NCBI GenBank assembly: GCA_027493445.1
Contig: JAOSKU010000001.1
Span: 2,872,822 to 2,936,821 of the forward strand
DNA: 64,000 bases
Origin: Thermoleophilia bacterium
Lineage (GTDB): Bacteria; Actinomycetota; Thermoleophilia; RBG-16-64-13
Reading direction: 5' to 3'
The notes below the pieces were generated by a model. The model made no database searches and had not been told where the DNA came from. It was given only the letters and a program-made list of their open reading frames with translations. Positions 48,656 through 58,443 of this stretch are shown piece after piece. The translations under genes were made by a program, and so were the position numbers. Each line of letters starts with the position of its first letter. Position 1 is the first letter of the stretch.

Positions 48656-48903
48656 CGCGATACGGTGGAAGGGCCCTCAGGAGTCGCGGAGTGCACCGAT
48701 ACGCGAAGCCGCACACCGAGGACCGTCACCAGATCGCCGTCCTGGACCTTGTGCCCTCTGCGCCGTTCGGTCTTCCCATTGACGGTCACCAGGCCGTCGT
48801 CGATGAGGGCCTTCGCGTGACCGCCGGTCGCCGCCTGCCCCGTAAACTTGAGGAGGCGCCCGAGGGTCGTCCCCGGCTTCACGTTCACCTCGACCTCCGG
48901 CAC
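48652..48903 (-). CDS. S4-domain RNA-binding protein (YaaA-like)
   Basis: The 83-residue protein is one S4 domain: TLGRLLKFTGQAATGGHAK, ALIDDGLVTVNGKTERRRG, KVQDGDLVTV. It sits between dnaN and recF, the place of yaaA in Gram-positive bacteria; its role is unknown, probably ribosome-linked. Confidence 0.88.
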   Translation of the reverse strand: MPEVEVNVKPGTTLGRLLKFTGQAATGGHAKALIDDGLVTVNGKTERRRGHKVQDGDLVTVLGVRLRVSVHSATPEGPSTVSR

Positions 48904-48924
48904 CGCCTCACCTCCTCGCTCGGC

Positions 48925-50031
48925 CTAGTCGCTCAAACGGATGGGCATGATCAGGTATAGGAAGTCGTCTTCCTCTCCCTTGATGAGGCCTGGCCGCAAG
49001 GGGCTGATGAACTTCAGGTGGACCGTCGGGCCGGCCACTGCGGCGGCTCCCGCTTCCAGAAACTCAGGGTTGAAGCCGATCTCCAGGTCGTCCCCTTCGT
49101 AGCGAACGGGGATACTCTCCCGCGCCTTGCCCACGTCCTGGGATTCAGCGCTCACCGTCAGCGTGTTGTCAGAGAAACGTAGTCGCAGGGGTGCGTTCTT
49201 CTGGGCCAGCAGGCCGACCCGGCGCACTACCTCGAGAAACTCGGTCTTGTCGACGGTCACCTCGTAGTCGAAGCTCTCGGGCAGGAGCTGCCTATAGTTG
49301 GGGAACTGGCCGTCGATCAGGCGGGAAATGAGCCACACGCCTCCCACTTCAAAGAGAACCTGGTTTTCCGTGGGGACGATGATGATGACGTCGGCCGGCC
49401 CCGCTGCTCCAATCCGGGAGAGCTCCGTTAGCGACCGGGCGGGAATTATAGCCTGCACCTTGTCGGCCACGGTAGCTTCGATGGGTGTTTCCATCACGCT
49501 CAAGCGGTAGCTATCGGTGGCTACCATCTTCACGGTGTTCTGCGTCACATGCGCCAAGACGCCGGTCAGGACAGGTCTCGTCTCATCGCGAGAGGCCGAG
49601 GAAGCCACCCGGTCCACCGTCTCCAGGAACGCGCTCTTCTCCACTGAGAACCCTTCATCCAGCGGAAACACAGGCAGTTGGGGGAAGTCGGCCGGTGAAA
49701 GAGAGTGCAGCATGAAGAAGGACTCCCCCGAACGCACCTCCATCTGGTTCTCTCCCATACGCTGCTCGATCACCACTTCCCGACTAGCGAGGTTCTTGGC
49801 GATGTCGGTGACGATACGGGCCGGCAGCACGACCGCGCCTGTCTCCTCCACGCGTCCCCGCAGTGGGGTACGGATGGAGATCTCCATGTCCGTGGCCGTC
49901 AGAGTGATGCCCTCGGTCTTGGCCTCCAGCAGGATCCCCGACAGGACCTGAATCGAGCTGCGTGACGAGACCGCTTTGTTGGCTATGGTCAGTGATTCGA
50001 CAAGGTCCGTTTTCTCAGCGGCGATTCTCAT
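48925..50031 (-). CDS. dnaN: DNA polymerase III sliding clamp (beta subunit)
   Basis: The 368 residues form three clamp domains, seen in LSGILLEAKTEGITLTATDM, ALVLPARIVTDIAK-like VVLPARIVTDIAKNL, MVATDSYRLSVMETPI and the C-terminal FLYLIMPIRLSD. The last motif closes the hydrophobic cleft that binds polymerase partners. The gene looks intact. Confidence 0.96.
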   Translation of the reverse strand: MRIAAEKTDLVESLTIANKAVSSRSSIQVLSGILLEAKTEGITLTATDMEISIRTPLRGRVEETGAVVLPARIVTDIAKNLASREVVIEQRMGENQMEVRSGESFFMLHSLSPADFPQLPVFPLDEGFSVEKSAFLETVDRVASSASRDETRPVLTGVLAHVTQNTVKMVATDSYRLSVMETPIEATVADKVQAIIPARSLTELSRIGAAGPADVIIIVPTENQVLFEVGGVWLISRLIDGQFPNYRQLLPESFDYEVTVDKTEFLEVVRRVGLLAQKNAPLRLRFSDNTLTVSAESQDVGKARESIPVRYEGDDLEIGFNPEFLEAGAAAVAGPTVHLKFISPLRPGLIKGEEDDFLYLIMPIRLSD

Positions 50032-50342
50032 GGGCGCTCCTTGGCTGCCTGGTTCGGGGAGGGACGAGAGGGTGAGATGACCGGACTCCTCCTATTATCC
50101 TTATTTAAGGAAGAAGGATGATTGTCATCTTGAGCACTGTGGAACGGGTGGATAAGCATCGCGGCGCCCGGAGGGATGCGGCGCGGGGTGTGGGCGGCGT
50201 TGTGGAGGCAGGGTTGAGAACCCTTCAACACTTTGTGACAGCGGATACATTGGGGCTCGGTTGCCCCCAGAAGCCACAGGCTGTCCCCAGGATCTTCCCC
50301 AAGGGCAGGGGGGAATGACTCGGGAGATCGAGGTCGAATCGC
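50032..50342. other. dnaA-dnaN intergenic region, candidate origin part
   Basis: The 311 bp contain an AT-rich stretch (50088-50130) with TCCTTATTTAAGGA and one near-consensus DnaA box on the reverse strand (TTATCCACC, 50155-50147). Weaker TGTGGA-type matches occur at about 50138 and 50201. In many actinobacteria oriC lies here, but the box density seen is low. Confidence 0.5.
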
Positions 50343-51789
50343 TCATCGCGCGGACTTGACCTTCATGGTGAGCTGCTGCAGCAGGTTGTAGAGGTCGCGG
50401 TCTTCGCGCATGAGACGGCCGACCTTGTCGACGGCGTGGAGTACCGTGGTGTGGTCGCGACCACCCAGCCGTTCGCCGATCTTGGGGAGGCTGGCGTCGG
50501 TAAGCTCTCGGGCCAGATACATGGCCACGTGCCGGGCTTGGACGATATTTCGGGTTCGTTTGTCACCCTTGATCTCGGCGACCGAGATGCCAAGTGTCGA
50601 GGCCACCGCGGTCAGGATGAGCTCGATCGTAACGCGAGTGCCGGCAATCTCGGGGATGTCCTTGAGCACCTCGCGGGCGAGGTCGACGTCGATCGGCCTG
50701 CCGTTGAAGGATGAGTACGCTACTACCCGGGTCAGGCACCCTTCCAACTCGCGGATGTTCGTAGGTACGCGCGATGCGATGTGAGCGAGGACCTCATCAT
50801 CGGCCAGATGGACTCCGTCCAGCTGCACCTTCTTGCGGAGGATGGCGATACGGGTCTCGAGATCAGGCGGCTGAATGTCGGTGATGAGACCCCACTCGAA
50901 ACGAGAGACCAGTCGGTCTGAAAGTGTCTGCAGAGCCTTGGGGGATCGGTCTGAGGAGATGACGATCTGCTTGCGCGCCTCGATGAGCGTGTTCAGTGTG
51001 TGGAAGAACTCCTCCTGGGTGCCCTCCTTGCGCTCCAGGAACTGGATGTCGTCGATGAGAAGGACATCGTTGTCTCGGTAGCGTCGTTTGAACCCCTCGA
51101 TTGTCTCGTCGCGCAGGGAGTTAATGAACTCGTTCGTGAAAATCTCGATGGTAGTGAACCTGACGCGAAGCTGCGGGGAATGTCGCACCACATAGTGGCC
51201 GATTGCCTGCAGCAGATGTGTTTTGCCGAGGCCCACACCCCCATAGATGAAGAGGGGATTGTAGGCGGTACCCGGGGATTCGGCCGCGGCCAGGGCAGCC
51301 GCATGAGCGAACCGGTTCGATGGGCCGATCACGAAGCTCTCGAACGTGTACTTGGGGTTGAGGCCCTGGGTGGTGACCCGGGGCGCGGGTGGTCCGGACG
51401 CGACCGGAGAGGTGATCGTCGGGGGCGCCGATCGGTGTGCGGTCCAGGCGCGGTTGCGGGTCAGATGGAGCGGCGAGCGGCGGGCTCGGATGATGCTGGT
51501 TCGCGGCGGAGCGTTCGGCCAGCTTTCTGCCCACCTCCTCGGAGACGGCCAGCTTGAGAGTGACCGTGTCACCCAGCGCGGCGCTGAGGGAGTCGACGAT
51601 CACGTTGTGGAACCGGGTGTCGATCCAGTCTCGCGCGAATTCCGACGCTACACCGACCGTGAACTCGGTGCCGTCGAAGTCGAGACCGATGGTGGGGTCG
51701 AACCATATACGAAAGGTGCCCTCGTTCACGCGGCCGGCGATGAGGGCCAGGGCCTCGGTCCATATCGCGTCGACGCGTTGCGTGTCCAA
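50343..51789 (-). CDS. dnaA: Chromosomal replication initiator DnaA, frameshifted in the linker as sequenced
   Basis: Domain I (residues 1-85, [20 protein letters not shown]) is in one frame. Domains III-IV follow in another: [58 protein letters not shown] and the DNA-binding signature [15 protein letters not shown]. The frames part in the disordered linker near 51430, at or near the C/G run 51431-51435; one surplus base accounts for it. A TTG start at 51789 is used. About 481 residues when repaired. Confidence 0.93.
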
Positions 51790-51831
51790 ACACGGACCCC
51801 TTTGGGACGGGTGGGCGGGTCAGGCTGTCCA

Positions 51832-52571
51832 CTATAGTACAGTCTGAAGGTGTTCGAGACCTCTTTCCGTGGCGAGGCGGCGGCCTTGATGATCGGCCTC
51901 GACAAAGCCGGCCCGACCGAGGTCGACAAGGTCCCGATAGGCCGTCGAGGCGGAGATGCCCAGCTCTTCGGCCAGACGGGTCGGTCCGACCGGCCCGAGC
52001 TCCACGATGAGCAAGAGGGTGCGCAGCTGGCGGTCGGTGAGGTCTAGCTGTGGGCGGCTGCGGTCGACCGCGAGCGGCTCCTGCGCGGGAAGCGGCGGGA
52101 TCCGGGCGGTGACCACCGTGCCCCGGCCCAGGTTGTCTTCGATCTCCAGGGTGCCTTCCAGCGTGGCGAGCGCCTCCCTCACCAAGGCGAAGCCGGAGCC
52201 GACCCCGCGGATGGTGCGGATGGCGGCGGAGTCGGCCGAGGTGAATCCGGCTCGCAGCGCCTGATCCTTGTCGGGGATGCCCGGTCCGTGGTCCGATATC
52301 CGCAGGGCATCGCCTCCGTCGAAGACCGTGATCACCGCGTCGGCGAAGTCGGCGTGCACCAAGTTGTCGATCAGCTCCCGCACGACCAGCGGGGGATCCG
52401 TCCCCGCTGGGACGCGACGGCCCGATCGACGACGACGGCGAGGTCCCGCGCGAGGTCCCGCGGCGGCGCCCAGGGAACCACCGAGACCCGCGGCGGTTGG
52501 CCCATGTCGAGGAAGACGGCTACCCGGGGAGGGGCCGACTCGCTGCTTGCCGATGTTTGGGGTTCGGTCAT
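51832..52571 (-). CDS. ATPase-HTH protein upstream of dnaA, frameshifted as sequenced
   Basis: From the ATG at 52571 the protein reads MTEPQTSASSESAPPRVAVF. After a missing G in the GGGG run near 52391 it continues with a histidine-kinase-like ATP-binding fold (LVVRELIDNLVHADFADAVI, ISDHGPGIPDKDQALRAGFT, GVGSGFALVREALATLEGTL) and then a winged helix (LTDRQLRTLLLIVELGPVGP, LAEELGISASTAYRDLVDLG). No phospho-acceptor histidine domain is visible. It ends 42 bases before dnaA on the same strand and is probably co-transcribed with it. Role unknown; regulation of dnaA is an attractive guess. Confidence 0.72.
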
Positions 52572-53143
52572 GGCCTCGTCCCGTTGGTTGCCGGCTGCTC
52601 CTGGACGCGAGGAGGGCGCCGGAGGCCGCCGCGAGTGTCGCCGAGCTTTGCAGAAACGAAGACCCATTGTAGCGGTCGTCCCGAGGGGTTTCCACAGGAG
52701 AGTGTAGGCGCGGGTACGATCGGGCAGCGCAATCCGGGGCGTGTCCGACGACCGGCACCCGACTTTTTCCAAGGGACGCGGTAGCCGATTTGCAGCGCAT
52801 TCGTAAGGTTATCCACAGACGTTTGCCCAATCTGTTGAGAATGGTGAATGCTTTGCAGCAGGAGGACCGCAAACAGGGCCATTGCTGGGGATTGTGGGGA
52901 CAGACCGTTTCTGACACGGCGGAGGCCGGCCTCGATCAGGCGCCGAGAAACCCCGGCCGTACCACTGCCCACAGCGGACGGAAAGGGCAAGGAAGGACCT
53001 TGCGCCGTGCTCAGGTGTGGGTGGCGGGTCGATTGACGGACCCCGGGCTGACTTGTATACTTCCCTACCTTTGAGGAAGCGCGGACGCGATCCGCTCGGG
53101 ACGCGATCCGCTTGCGCGGACCGCCGGGGAGAATCGAGGTAGT
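52572..53143. other. 572-bp intergenic region with a perfect DnaA box, candidate oriC
   Basis: This gap separates the leftward dnaA unit from the rightward rpmH unit. TTATCCACA at 52809-52817 is a perfect DnaA box; GTTTCCACA at 52689-52697 is a weak one. Gene polarity switches here, as expected at an origin. No gene is supported in it. Confidence 0.55.
53033..53061 (+). promoter_or_regulatory. rpmH: rpmH promoter
   Basis: TTGACG (53033-53038), a 17-base spacer and TATACT (53056-53061) form a near-consensus housekeeping promoter, 82 bases upstream of rpmH. Confidence 0.8.
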
Positions 53144-53278
53144 GTGAAGCGTACGTATCAGCCGAACAAGCGCAAACGCAAGAAAGCGCATGGGTTCCGG
53201 AAGCGCATGAGCACCAAAGCCGGTCGGGCCGTCCTCAAGCGCCGCCGGGACAAGGGACGCAAGCGGTTGTCTGCGTGA
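53144..53278 (+). CDS. rpmH: 50S ribosomal protein L34
   Basis: The 44-residue basic protein reads [20 protein letters not shown] and then [20 protein letters not shown], the invariant L34 sequence. A GTG start at 53144 follows the GAGGTA at 53136. It is the first gene of the conserved rpmH-rnpA-yidD-yidC-jag unit. Confidence 0.97.
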   Translation: MKRTYQPNKRKRKKAHGFRKRMSTKAGRAVLKRRRDKGRKRLSA

Positions 53279-53304
53279 CGTCGTAGTCCTTGGTCGGAGC
53301 CCCG

Positions 53305-53703
53305 ATGGTGCGGCGCCGGAGCCGTCTCTCGCGGTCGCAGGACTTCGACCGGGTGTACCGAGCGGGCCGTTCTGTTGCCAACAGGTACCTGGTTCTCTAT
53401 TATTTCCCACAGTCCGGAGTTGAATCAGCTCGCGCAGGTGGCCCGTCGAGGGTCGGGTTGTCGGTATCGAAGCGCTTGGGGTCAGCCGTCGAACGCAACC
53501 GGGTGAAGCGCGCTCTTCGCGAGGCCTGCCGCCTCAATGAGCACTCGATCCGAAGTGGCTACGATTTCGTAGTGATCGCACGGGCGCCCCTCCCCGAGCT
53601 GCTCGATCGGGGAGGTCTTGCCGCGGTGGAGGACAAGCTTATGGAGGTCTTTCGGAAGGCGTCGCTGCTGTCTCCGCGGGAGGAGCGGAAATCGGTTCAG
53701 TGA
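53305..53703 (+). CDS. rnpA: Ribonuclease P protein component
   Basis: The 132-residue basic protein has LSRSQDFDRVYRAGRSVANR, RVGLSVSKRLGSAVERNRVK and RALREACRL, the RNase P protein signature; it binds the RNA subunit to mature tRNA 5' ends. The ATG at 53305 is chosen over a TTG at 53290. It overlaps yidD by four bases. Confidence 0.95.
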   Translation: MVRRRSRLSRSQDFDRVYRAGRSVANRYLVLYYFPQSGVESARAGGPSRVGLSVSKRLGSAVERNRVKRALREACRLNEHSIRSGYDFVVIARAPLPELLDRGGLAAVEDKLMEVFRKASLLSPREERKSVQ

Positions 53704-53972
53704 GAGCTATCGTCGTGCTACCCATCCGGGTCTATCAGCGGGCCGTGTCGCCCCTACTACCCCGGTCGTGTAAGTACCATCCTTCGTGCTCCCAGTACGC
53801 GGTCGACGCCATCGGTGAGTTCGGCGTTGTCAGGGGGACGATCCTGGCTGGCTGGAGGGTGCTGCGCTGCAACCCGCTGAGCGACGGGGGGTACGACCCG
53901 GTCGAGCGGCAGAGGCTGTTCCCCCGGGCCCCGGGTGTCCGTCGGGGTGACGGTAAGGAGGCGGTGCTCTGA
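53700..53972 (+). CDS. yidD: Membrane protein insertion efficiency factor YidD
   Basis: The 90-residue protein has the YidD block RVYQRAVSPLLPRSCKYHPS and CSQYAVDAIGEFG, with RVLRCNPLSDGGYDPV. It helps YidC-dependent membrane insertion. A GTG start overlaps rnpA, and its stop codon overlaps the yidC start codon by one base. Confidence 0.95.
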   Translation: MRAIVVLPIRVYQRAVSPLLPRSCKYHPSCSQYAVDAIGEFGVVRGTILAGWRVLRCNPLSDGGYDPVERQRLFPRAPGVRRGDGKEAVL

Positions 53973-54718
53973 TGCAGAGCATTCTGCAGCCTCTCATCGA
54001 CGTGCTCTTCTGGATCCTCGAGTCGCTGCACGACAACCTGTCGTTGAGCTGGGGCTGGTCCATCGTCATTCTGACGGTGATCGTGCGGGTGGTGCTGATC
54101 CCCCTGACCTGGAAGCAGTTCAAGAGTATGCGTGCCCTGCAGCAACTGCAGCCCCAGATGAAGGCGCTGCAAGAGAAGTACAAAGGGGACCGTCAGCTTC
54201 TCAACCAGAAGATGATGGAATTCTACAAGGAGAACAAGGTTAACCCCATGGGGTCGTGCCTGCCGCTCCTCCTACAGATGCCGGTGTTCTTTGCGCTGTT
54301 CTATATGCTGAGAAATCAGCCATTCGCCACCGACAACCACTGGCTCTGGATCCGCGACTGGGGTCAGAGCCCCGACGGGTTGCTCGCCATCGACATCAAG
54401 CACTTCGACTTGCCCCTGCTCATCCTGTATGTGGCCAGCCAGTTCGTGAGCTCGCTGCAGACGGTGAGCAAGGACTCAGCCCAGCGGACCATGATGTTGA
54501 CGATGCCTGTCGCGATCGGCGTCATCATGTACATAGGCAAGTGGCCGGCTGGACTCTTCATCTACTGGTTCACGTCAAACCTCTGGACCATCGTCCAGCA
54601 GTTCGTCATCACAAAGACCGTACCAGTGTCGCAACCCGCGGCACCCGTTTCCACCGGAGGCAGCAGTGGTCCAAGCGGACAACGGAAGAGACCGAAGGGG
54701 AAGGGTGGCAAGCGCTAG
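53972..54718 (+). CDS. yidC: YidC/Oxa1 membrane protein insertase
   Basis: The 248-residue protein is the short Gram-positive form without the large periplasmic domain. It has about five membrane helices, the conserved arginine in VIVRVVLIPLTWKQFKS, the charged hairpin LQEKYKGDRQLLNQKMMEFY and PMGSCLPLLLQMPVFFALF. It inserts membrane proteins with or without SecYEG. The Lys-rich tail may contact the ribosome. Confidence 0.94.
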   Translation: MQSILQPLIDVLFWILESLHDNLSLSWGWSIVILTVIVRVVLIPLTWKQFKSMRALQQLQPQMKALQEKYKGDRQLLNQKMMEFYKENKVNPMGSCLPLLLQMPVFFALFYMLRNQPFATDNHWLWIRDWGQSPDGLLAIDIKHFDLPLLILYVASQFVSSLQTVSKDSAQRTMMLTMPVAIGVIMYIGKWPAGLFIYWFTSNLWTIVQQFVITKTVPVSQPAAPVSTGGSSGPSGQRKRPKGKGGKR

Positions 54719-55460
54719 CGGTCGCACGGTCGAGATCGCCGTGGCCCGCGCCCTCGCCGAGCTGGATTTCGCCCCCGGTGAGCTTTCGGAAGACCAGTAT
54801 CAGGTCACCATCGTCAATCCCGGCGAAGAGGGTTTCCTCGGGGTGGGCGGGGAGGACGTCGTCGTTGAGGTTCGTCTCCTGATCGACAGTCATGACCTGG
54901 AGGCGTCCGGGGACGACCAGGAGGCCGCCTTCGAGGATGGCGCCGACCGCAACGTCTACCCCCGCGGCCTGCGCCTCGAGGACGACGAGCTTCCTGCGGC
55001 CGGATCGGCGCGCCTGCGAGAGTTTCTGGGTGTGATCCTCCGCGGCCTAGATCTCGACGCGAAGGTTCGCATCGTCGAGCAGGTCGACCTGATCACCGCC
55101 GAGGTTTCTGGTGACGAACTGGGCATCCTGATCGGTAAGCGAGGCCAGACCATCGACGCCATAGAGTATCTGGCCAGCATCATCCTCTATCCCCGTCCCG
55201 AGAGCCGCAAGAGGGTGGAGATCGATGCCGAGGGCTACAAGGAACGCCGGCGTGCCAACATCGAGAGAGTGGCCTTGCGCAAGGCGCAGGAAGCCGTGAA
55301 GCGCCGCCGGCCCGTCCAGTTGGAGCCGATGACGTCCGCCGAGCGCAAGATCGTCCACGTGGCGCTGAAAGACCGGCTGGACGTAGCCACCGAGAGTCAG
55401 GGCCGCGAGCCGAACCGGGCGGTGATCATCACGCCGGTCAGGCGCCCACCTGGCCGATAA
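54705..55460 (+). CDS. jag: Jag/KhpB RNA-binding protein
   Basis: The protein has a Jag-N domain (RTVEIAVARALAELDFAPGE, VTIVNPGEEGFLGVGGE), a KH domain (GILIGKRGQTIDAIEYLASI) and an R3H domain (PMTSAERKIVHVALKDRLDV). KhpB binds RNA and influences cell wall synthesis in Gram-positive bacteria. A GTG at 54705 overlaps the end of yidC. Confidence 0.92.
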   Translation: MASASGRTVEIAVARALAELDFAPGELSEDQYQVTIVNPGEEGFLGVGGEDVVVEVRLLIDSHDLEASGDDQEAAFEDGADRNVYPRGLRLEDDELPAAGSARLREFLGVILRGLDLDAKVRIVEQVDLITAEVSGDELGILIGKRGQTIDAIEYLASIILYPRPESRKRVEIDAEGYKERRRANIERVALRKAQEAVKRRRPVQLEPMTSAERKIVHVALKDRLDVATESQGREPNRAVIITPVRRPPGR

Positions 55461-55637
55461 CCGGCTCGCGGCGGTCTCAGCGCCGGCAACCGCCGGGCGG
55501 TGGCGGCGGAGGCCGGTTTCTGGCATCATTCAATCCCCTTGAAGTGCCGGCTGCTCCGTTTGGCCCCTATCCATGGTTTCCGAGATTCAATCCACAGTAT
55601 CTTCGAGCACGACGGTAGCGAGACCGCGGTCATTGGC

Positions 55638-57209
55638 ATGGACGACATCCTGAGCGATAGACAATCGCATACGCACCCAGATGGGTGGACGGTAGACCGC
55701 GACCGAGATGGTGCTCTTCGGAGCGGCCGGCGCGCCGTCGGGTGCCCATCGGGGTCCCTCGTCAGCCCGAGTGATACGATCGTGGCCCTCTCGACGGGGG
55801 CGGGAGCCGGAGCCATTGGCATCGTCCGGCTGAGCGGGCCGGAGGCGGTGCCGCTGGGCCGGGCTGTGTTTCGGGCGGTCAAGGAGGCCGATGGACTGGG
55901 CTCCCTGGGGAGCCACCGCCTGCTGTATGGGCACGTCGTGGATCCTGACTCCGGTAGTTTGGTGGACGAGGTGCTTGCCGTGGTGATGCGGGCCCCGGGA
56001 ACGTACACGCGCGAAGACGTGGTCGAGATCCACTGTCACGGCGGCCCGGCGGCGCAGCGAGCGGTGCTCCGCCTGCTCGTGCGTTTGGGAGCTAGGGCCG
56101 GCGGATCCGGGCGAGTTCACCCGGCGGGCCTTTCTGAACGGTCGCATTGATCTGACGCAGGCGGAGAGCGTGGCGGCGATCGTCGCCGCGCGCTCCAGTT
56201 CGGCGTTGCGGGCGGCTGTGCGCCAGCTGGACGGAGGTCTGTCCGAGCGCCTGCGCGGGCTACGGGCGGAACTCATCGGGGCGTTGGCCCGCGTTGAGGT
56301 GGCCATTGACTTCTCGGACGAAGACCCGGGCGAGGTCGACCGAGAGAGCATTCTGGCGGACGTTCTTCGTGCGGAGAGCGGTCTACGGGACCTGCTGGGC
56401 ACCGCATTCCTAGGGCGTCTTCTCGAGCAGGGGGTGCGCACCGCCATCGTAGGTCGACCGAATGTCGGGAAGAGCTCGTTGTTGAACGGCCTCTTGCGGC
56501 GGGAGCGGGCCATCGTGTCGGAGATCCCGGGTACGACTCGGGACACAGTTGAGGAGCTCACCGAGGTGGCGGGCGTGCCCTCCAGCTGGTCGACACCGCC
56601 GGTCTCAGGGAAAGCCACGACGTGATCGAGCGGCTGGGCATTGAGAGGTCGCAGGCGGCCCTGCGCGAAGCCGACCTGGTCCTGGCCGTATTCGACCTGT
56701 CCGAACCACTGCGGGCTGAGGACTTCGATCTATTGGCGCTGCTCGATCCGGAGCGGACCATCCTGGTGGGCAACAAGTGCGATCTGACTTCGGGCGAAGA
56801 GGCCGATGAAATCGTGGCTGCGCTCACGGAGGGTCTTGACGGGCGAACACCTCCGGTGGCCAAGGGTCTGGGGAACGGCGCACCGACCCGAGAACGGGTG
56901 TGCCGAGTCTCGGCCCTGACCGGTGAGGGGCTGGACGAGGTCCGCAGACTCATCGAGGCCACGGTCGTCGGGGAAGGCGGCCTCCACCTGGACGATCCTC
57001 TGCTAGCGACCGAGAGACAACGGGCTTTGGTTGCCGAAGCGGTCGAGGTCGTGGGCGCGGCAGCGAGTGGGCTGCGCTCCGGCCTGGAGGAGGAGCTGGT
57101 GTCCGAGGACCTGCGCGCAGGCATCGAGGCCCTCGGGCGCATCACTGGCGACGAGTTGGTGCCCGATCTACTGGATCAGATCTTCAGCCGGTTCTGCATT
57201 GGGAAGTAG
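55638..57209 (+). CDS. mnmE: tRNA modification GTPase MnmE, two frameshifts as sequenced
   Basis: With MnmG it makes the 5-carboxymethylaminomethyl group on tRNA U34. Three frames give a complete protein: [20 protein letters not shown] to [26 protein letters not shown] through the G1 motif [13 protein letters not shown] and [10 protein letters not shown]; then [15 protein letters not shown] and the C-terminal FCIGK. The joins need one base removed near 56105 and one C added to the CCC run near 56579. The start is uncertain: ATG 55638 or GTG 55782. Confidence 0.88.
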
Positions 57210-57225
57210 GCGGGAGGAGACAGTC

Positions 57226-58443
57226 TTGGATGCGGTGAGCACTTACGACCCCCGGTCGAGGGACCGCGACGCTCCTCCGGTCATCGTGGTCGGGGCGGGC
57301 ACTTCAGGGTGCGCCTGCGCCGTGACGCTGGCCGAAAGCGGCGTGCCCGTGGTCCTCGTGGACGGAGCGCTCGACAACGTCGGCCTACCGAGCTATGGCC
57401 CTGTGGTGTGGCTCGACGATGAGCCGGCAGACGGGAGCGTGCCCGGAAGTCTCTGGAGGGCGTGGACGCGCTACGCCTGGCGACCGGAGGAGGACCTACC
57501 CCTGCTTGTGGTCGACCGGCGAGCGGTCTCCCTGGAGGTCAAGCGCGTGGTGGAGAGCTATGATCTCGTCGCTCTCCGCCAGGGGCTGGTAACCGCCGTT
57601 CGACCTTTGACCGGGGCTCGTTCTGGTTCAGTCCGGGTGGAGGTGGAGACTGCGTTCGGGGAGATCCTTCACGGCGCGGCCTGCGTCATCGCGGTGGGCC
57701 TTGCGCTGCGAGGACGCGTCCGGGCAGGCGTCCAAACCTTGGCAGGGGGGCGGTACGGCGAGCTGGCCGCCGACGAGTTGGCGGATTGCTTGGAGATCCA
57801 GGGAGCAGCGCTGAGCACAGTGGAGCGCTCGGTGGGCGTCCGTGTGGCCGGCCGTGCCGAAGAAGTTCTGATTGGAGCCGCTCCGGTGCGGCTCGTGGCG
57901 ACGGGCGTGAAGGGGGACTCGGACGCGGCGGTTCCGCGGGTCGAGGGCCTGACCCCGGGCGAAACGGCAACCAGGCGCGGAGGAGAGGTCCGAGTCATGC
58001 CTTCGGCTCCGCACGAGGACCAGAGCTTACACCCATCGGCTTTCCTGGTCGGCCGTGCCCACCCGGGCGCGTCCACAGGAACGTGTGAAGACGCAGGGAC
58101 GCACGAGCGCGGGTTGCTCATCGTTCCAGACAGTGTGGCCACCCGGGAGTGGTACGTTGCCGCAGCCCGCTGGGGAGGCGATGAGCCGCTAGGCCTAGGC
58201 TTCCATCGGACTGGCACGGAGGCGAAGCGAAAAGCGATCACCCGTCCCCCTCACACGGTGGTCGGCGCGGTCGTGGTGGGTGTCGAAGAGGATGGCTCGT
58301 TGAGGGCGCTGCCCGGGGTCTGGGTGGGGGGACAAGCGAGCGGCGCAACGGAGTACCTGGAGAGCCTGCGCAGTGGTGCGCGGGTAGGCCGGGCGATCGC
58401 GGCGTGGTTGGGGAATGTTGCGCAGATGGGTGGGGCGGCGTGA
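57226..58443 (+). CDS. FAD-dependent oxidoreductase between mnmE and mnmG (GidA/TrmFO-like)
   Basis: An N-terminal Rossmann motif ([20 protein letters not shown]) and a C-terminal [24 protein letters not shown] segment ([20 protein letters not shown]) give it the frame of a GidA/TrmFO-type flavoprotein. It lacks the long MnmG insert and the MnmG cysteines. A TTG at 57226 follows GGGAGGAGA. It overlaps mnmG by GTGA, so it is translationally coupled to the tRNA-modification genes. The reaction is unknown; a role in tRNA or flavin chemistry is inferred from position. Confidence 0.7.
   Translation: MDAVSTYDPRSRDRDAPPVIVVGAGTSGCACAVTLAESGVPVVLVDGALDNVGLPSYGPVVWLDDEPADGSVPGSLWRAWTRYAWRPEEDLPLLVVDRRAVSLEVKRVVESYDLVALRQGLVTAVRPLTGARSGSVRVEVETAFGEILHGAACVIAVGLALRGRVRAGVQTLAGGRYGELAADELADCLEIQGAALSTVERSVGVRVAGRAEEVLIGAAPVRLVATGVKGDSDAAVPRVEGLTPGETATRRGGEVRVMPSAPHEDQSLHPSAFLVGRAHPGASTGTCEDAGTHERGLLIVPDSVATREWYVAAARWGGDEPLGLGFHRTGTEAKRKAITRPPHTVVGAVVVGVEEDGSLRALPGVWVGGQASGATEYLESLRSGARVGRAIAAWLGNVAQMGGAA

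Noticed and set aside
46944..48716. 590-codon frame joining dciA with an out-of-frame reading of recF
   Set aside because: The first two thirds are Arg/Pro-rich antiframe of recF; the DUF721 gene has its own ATG at 47516 overlapping the recF stop codon.
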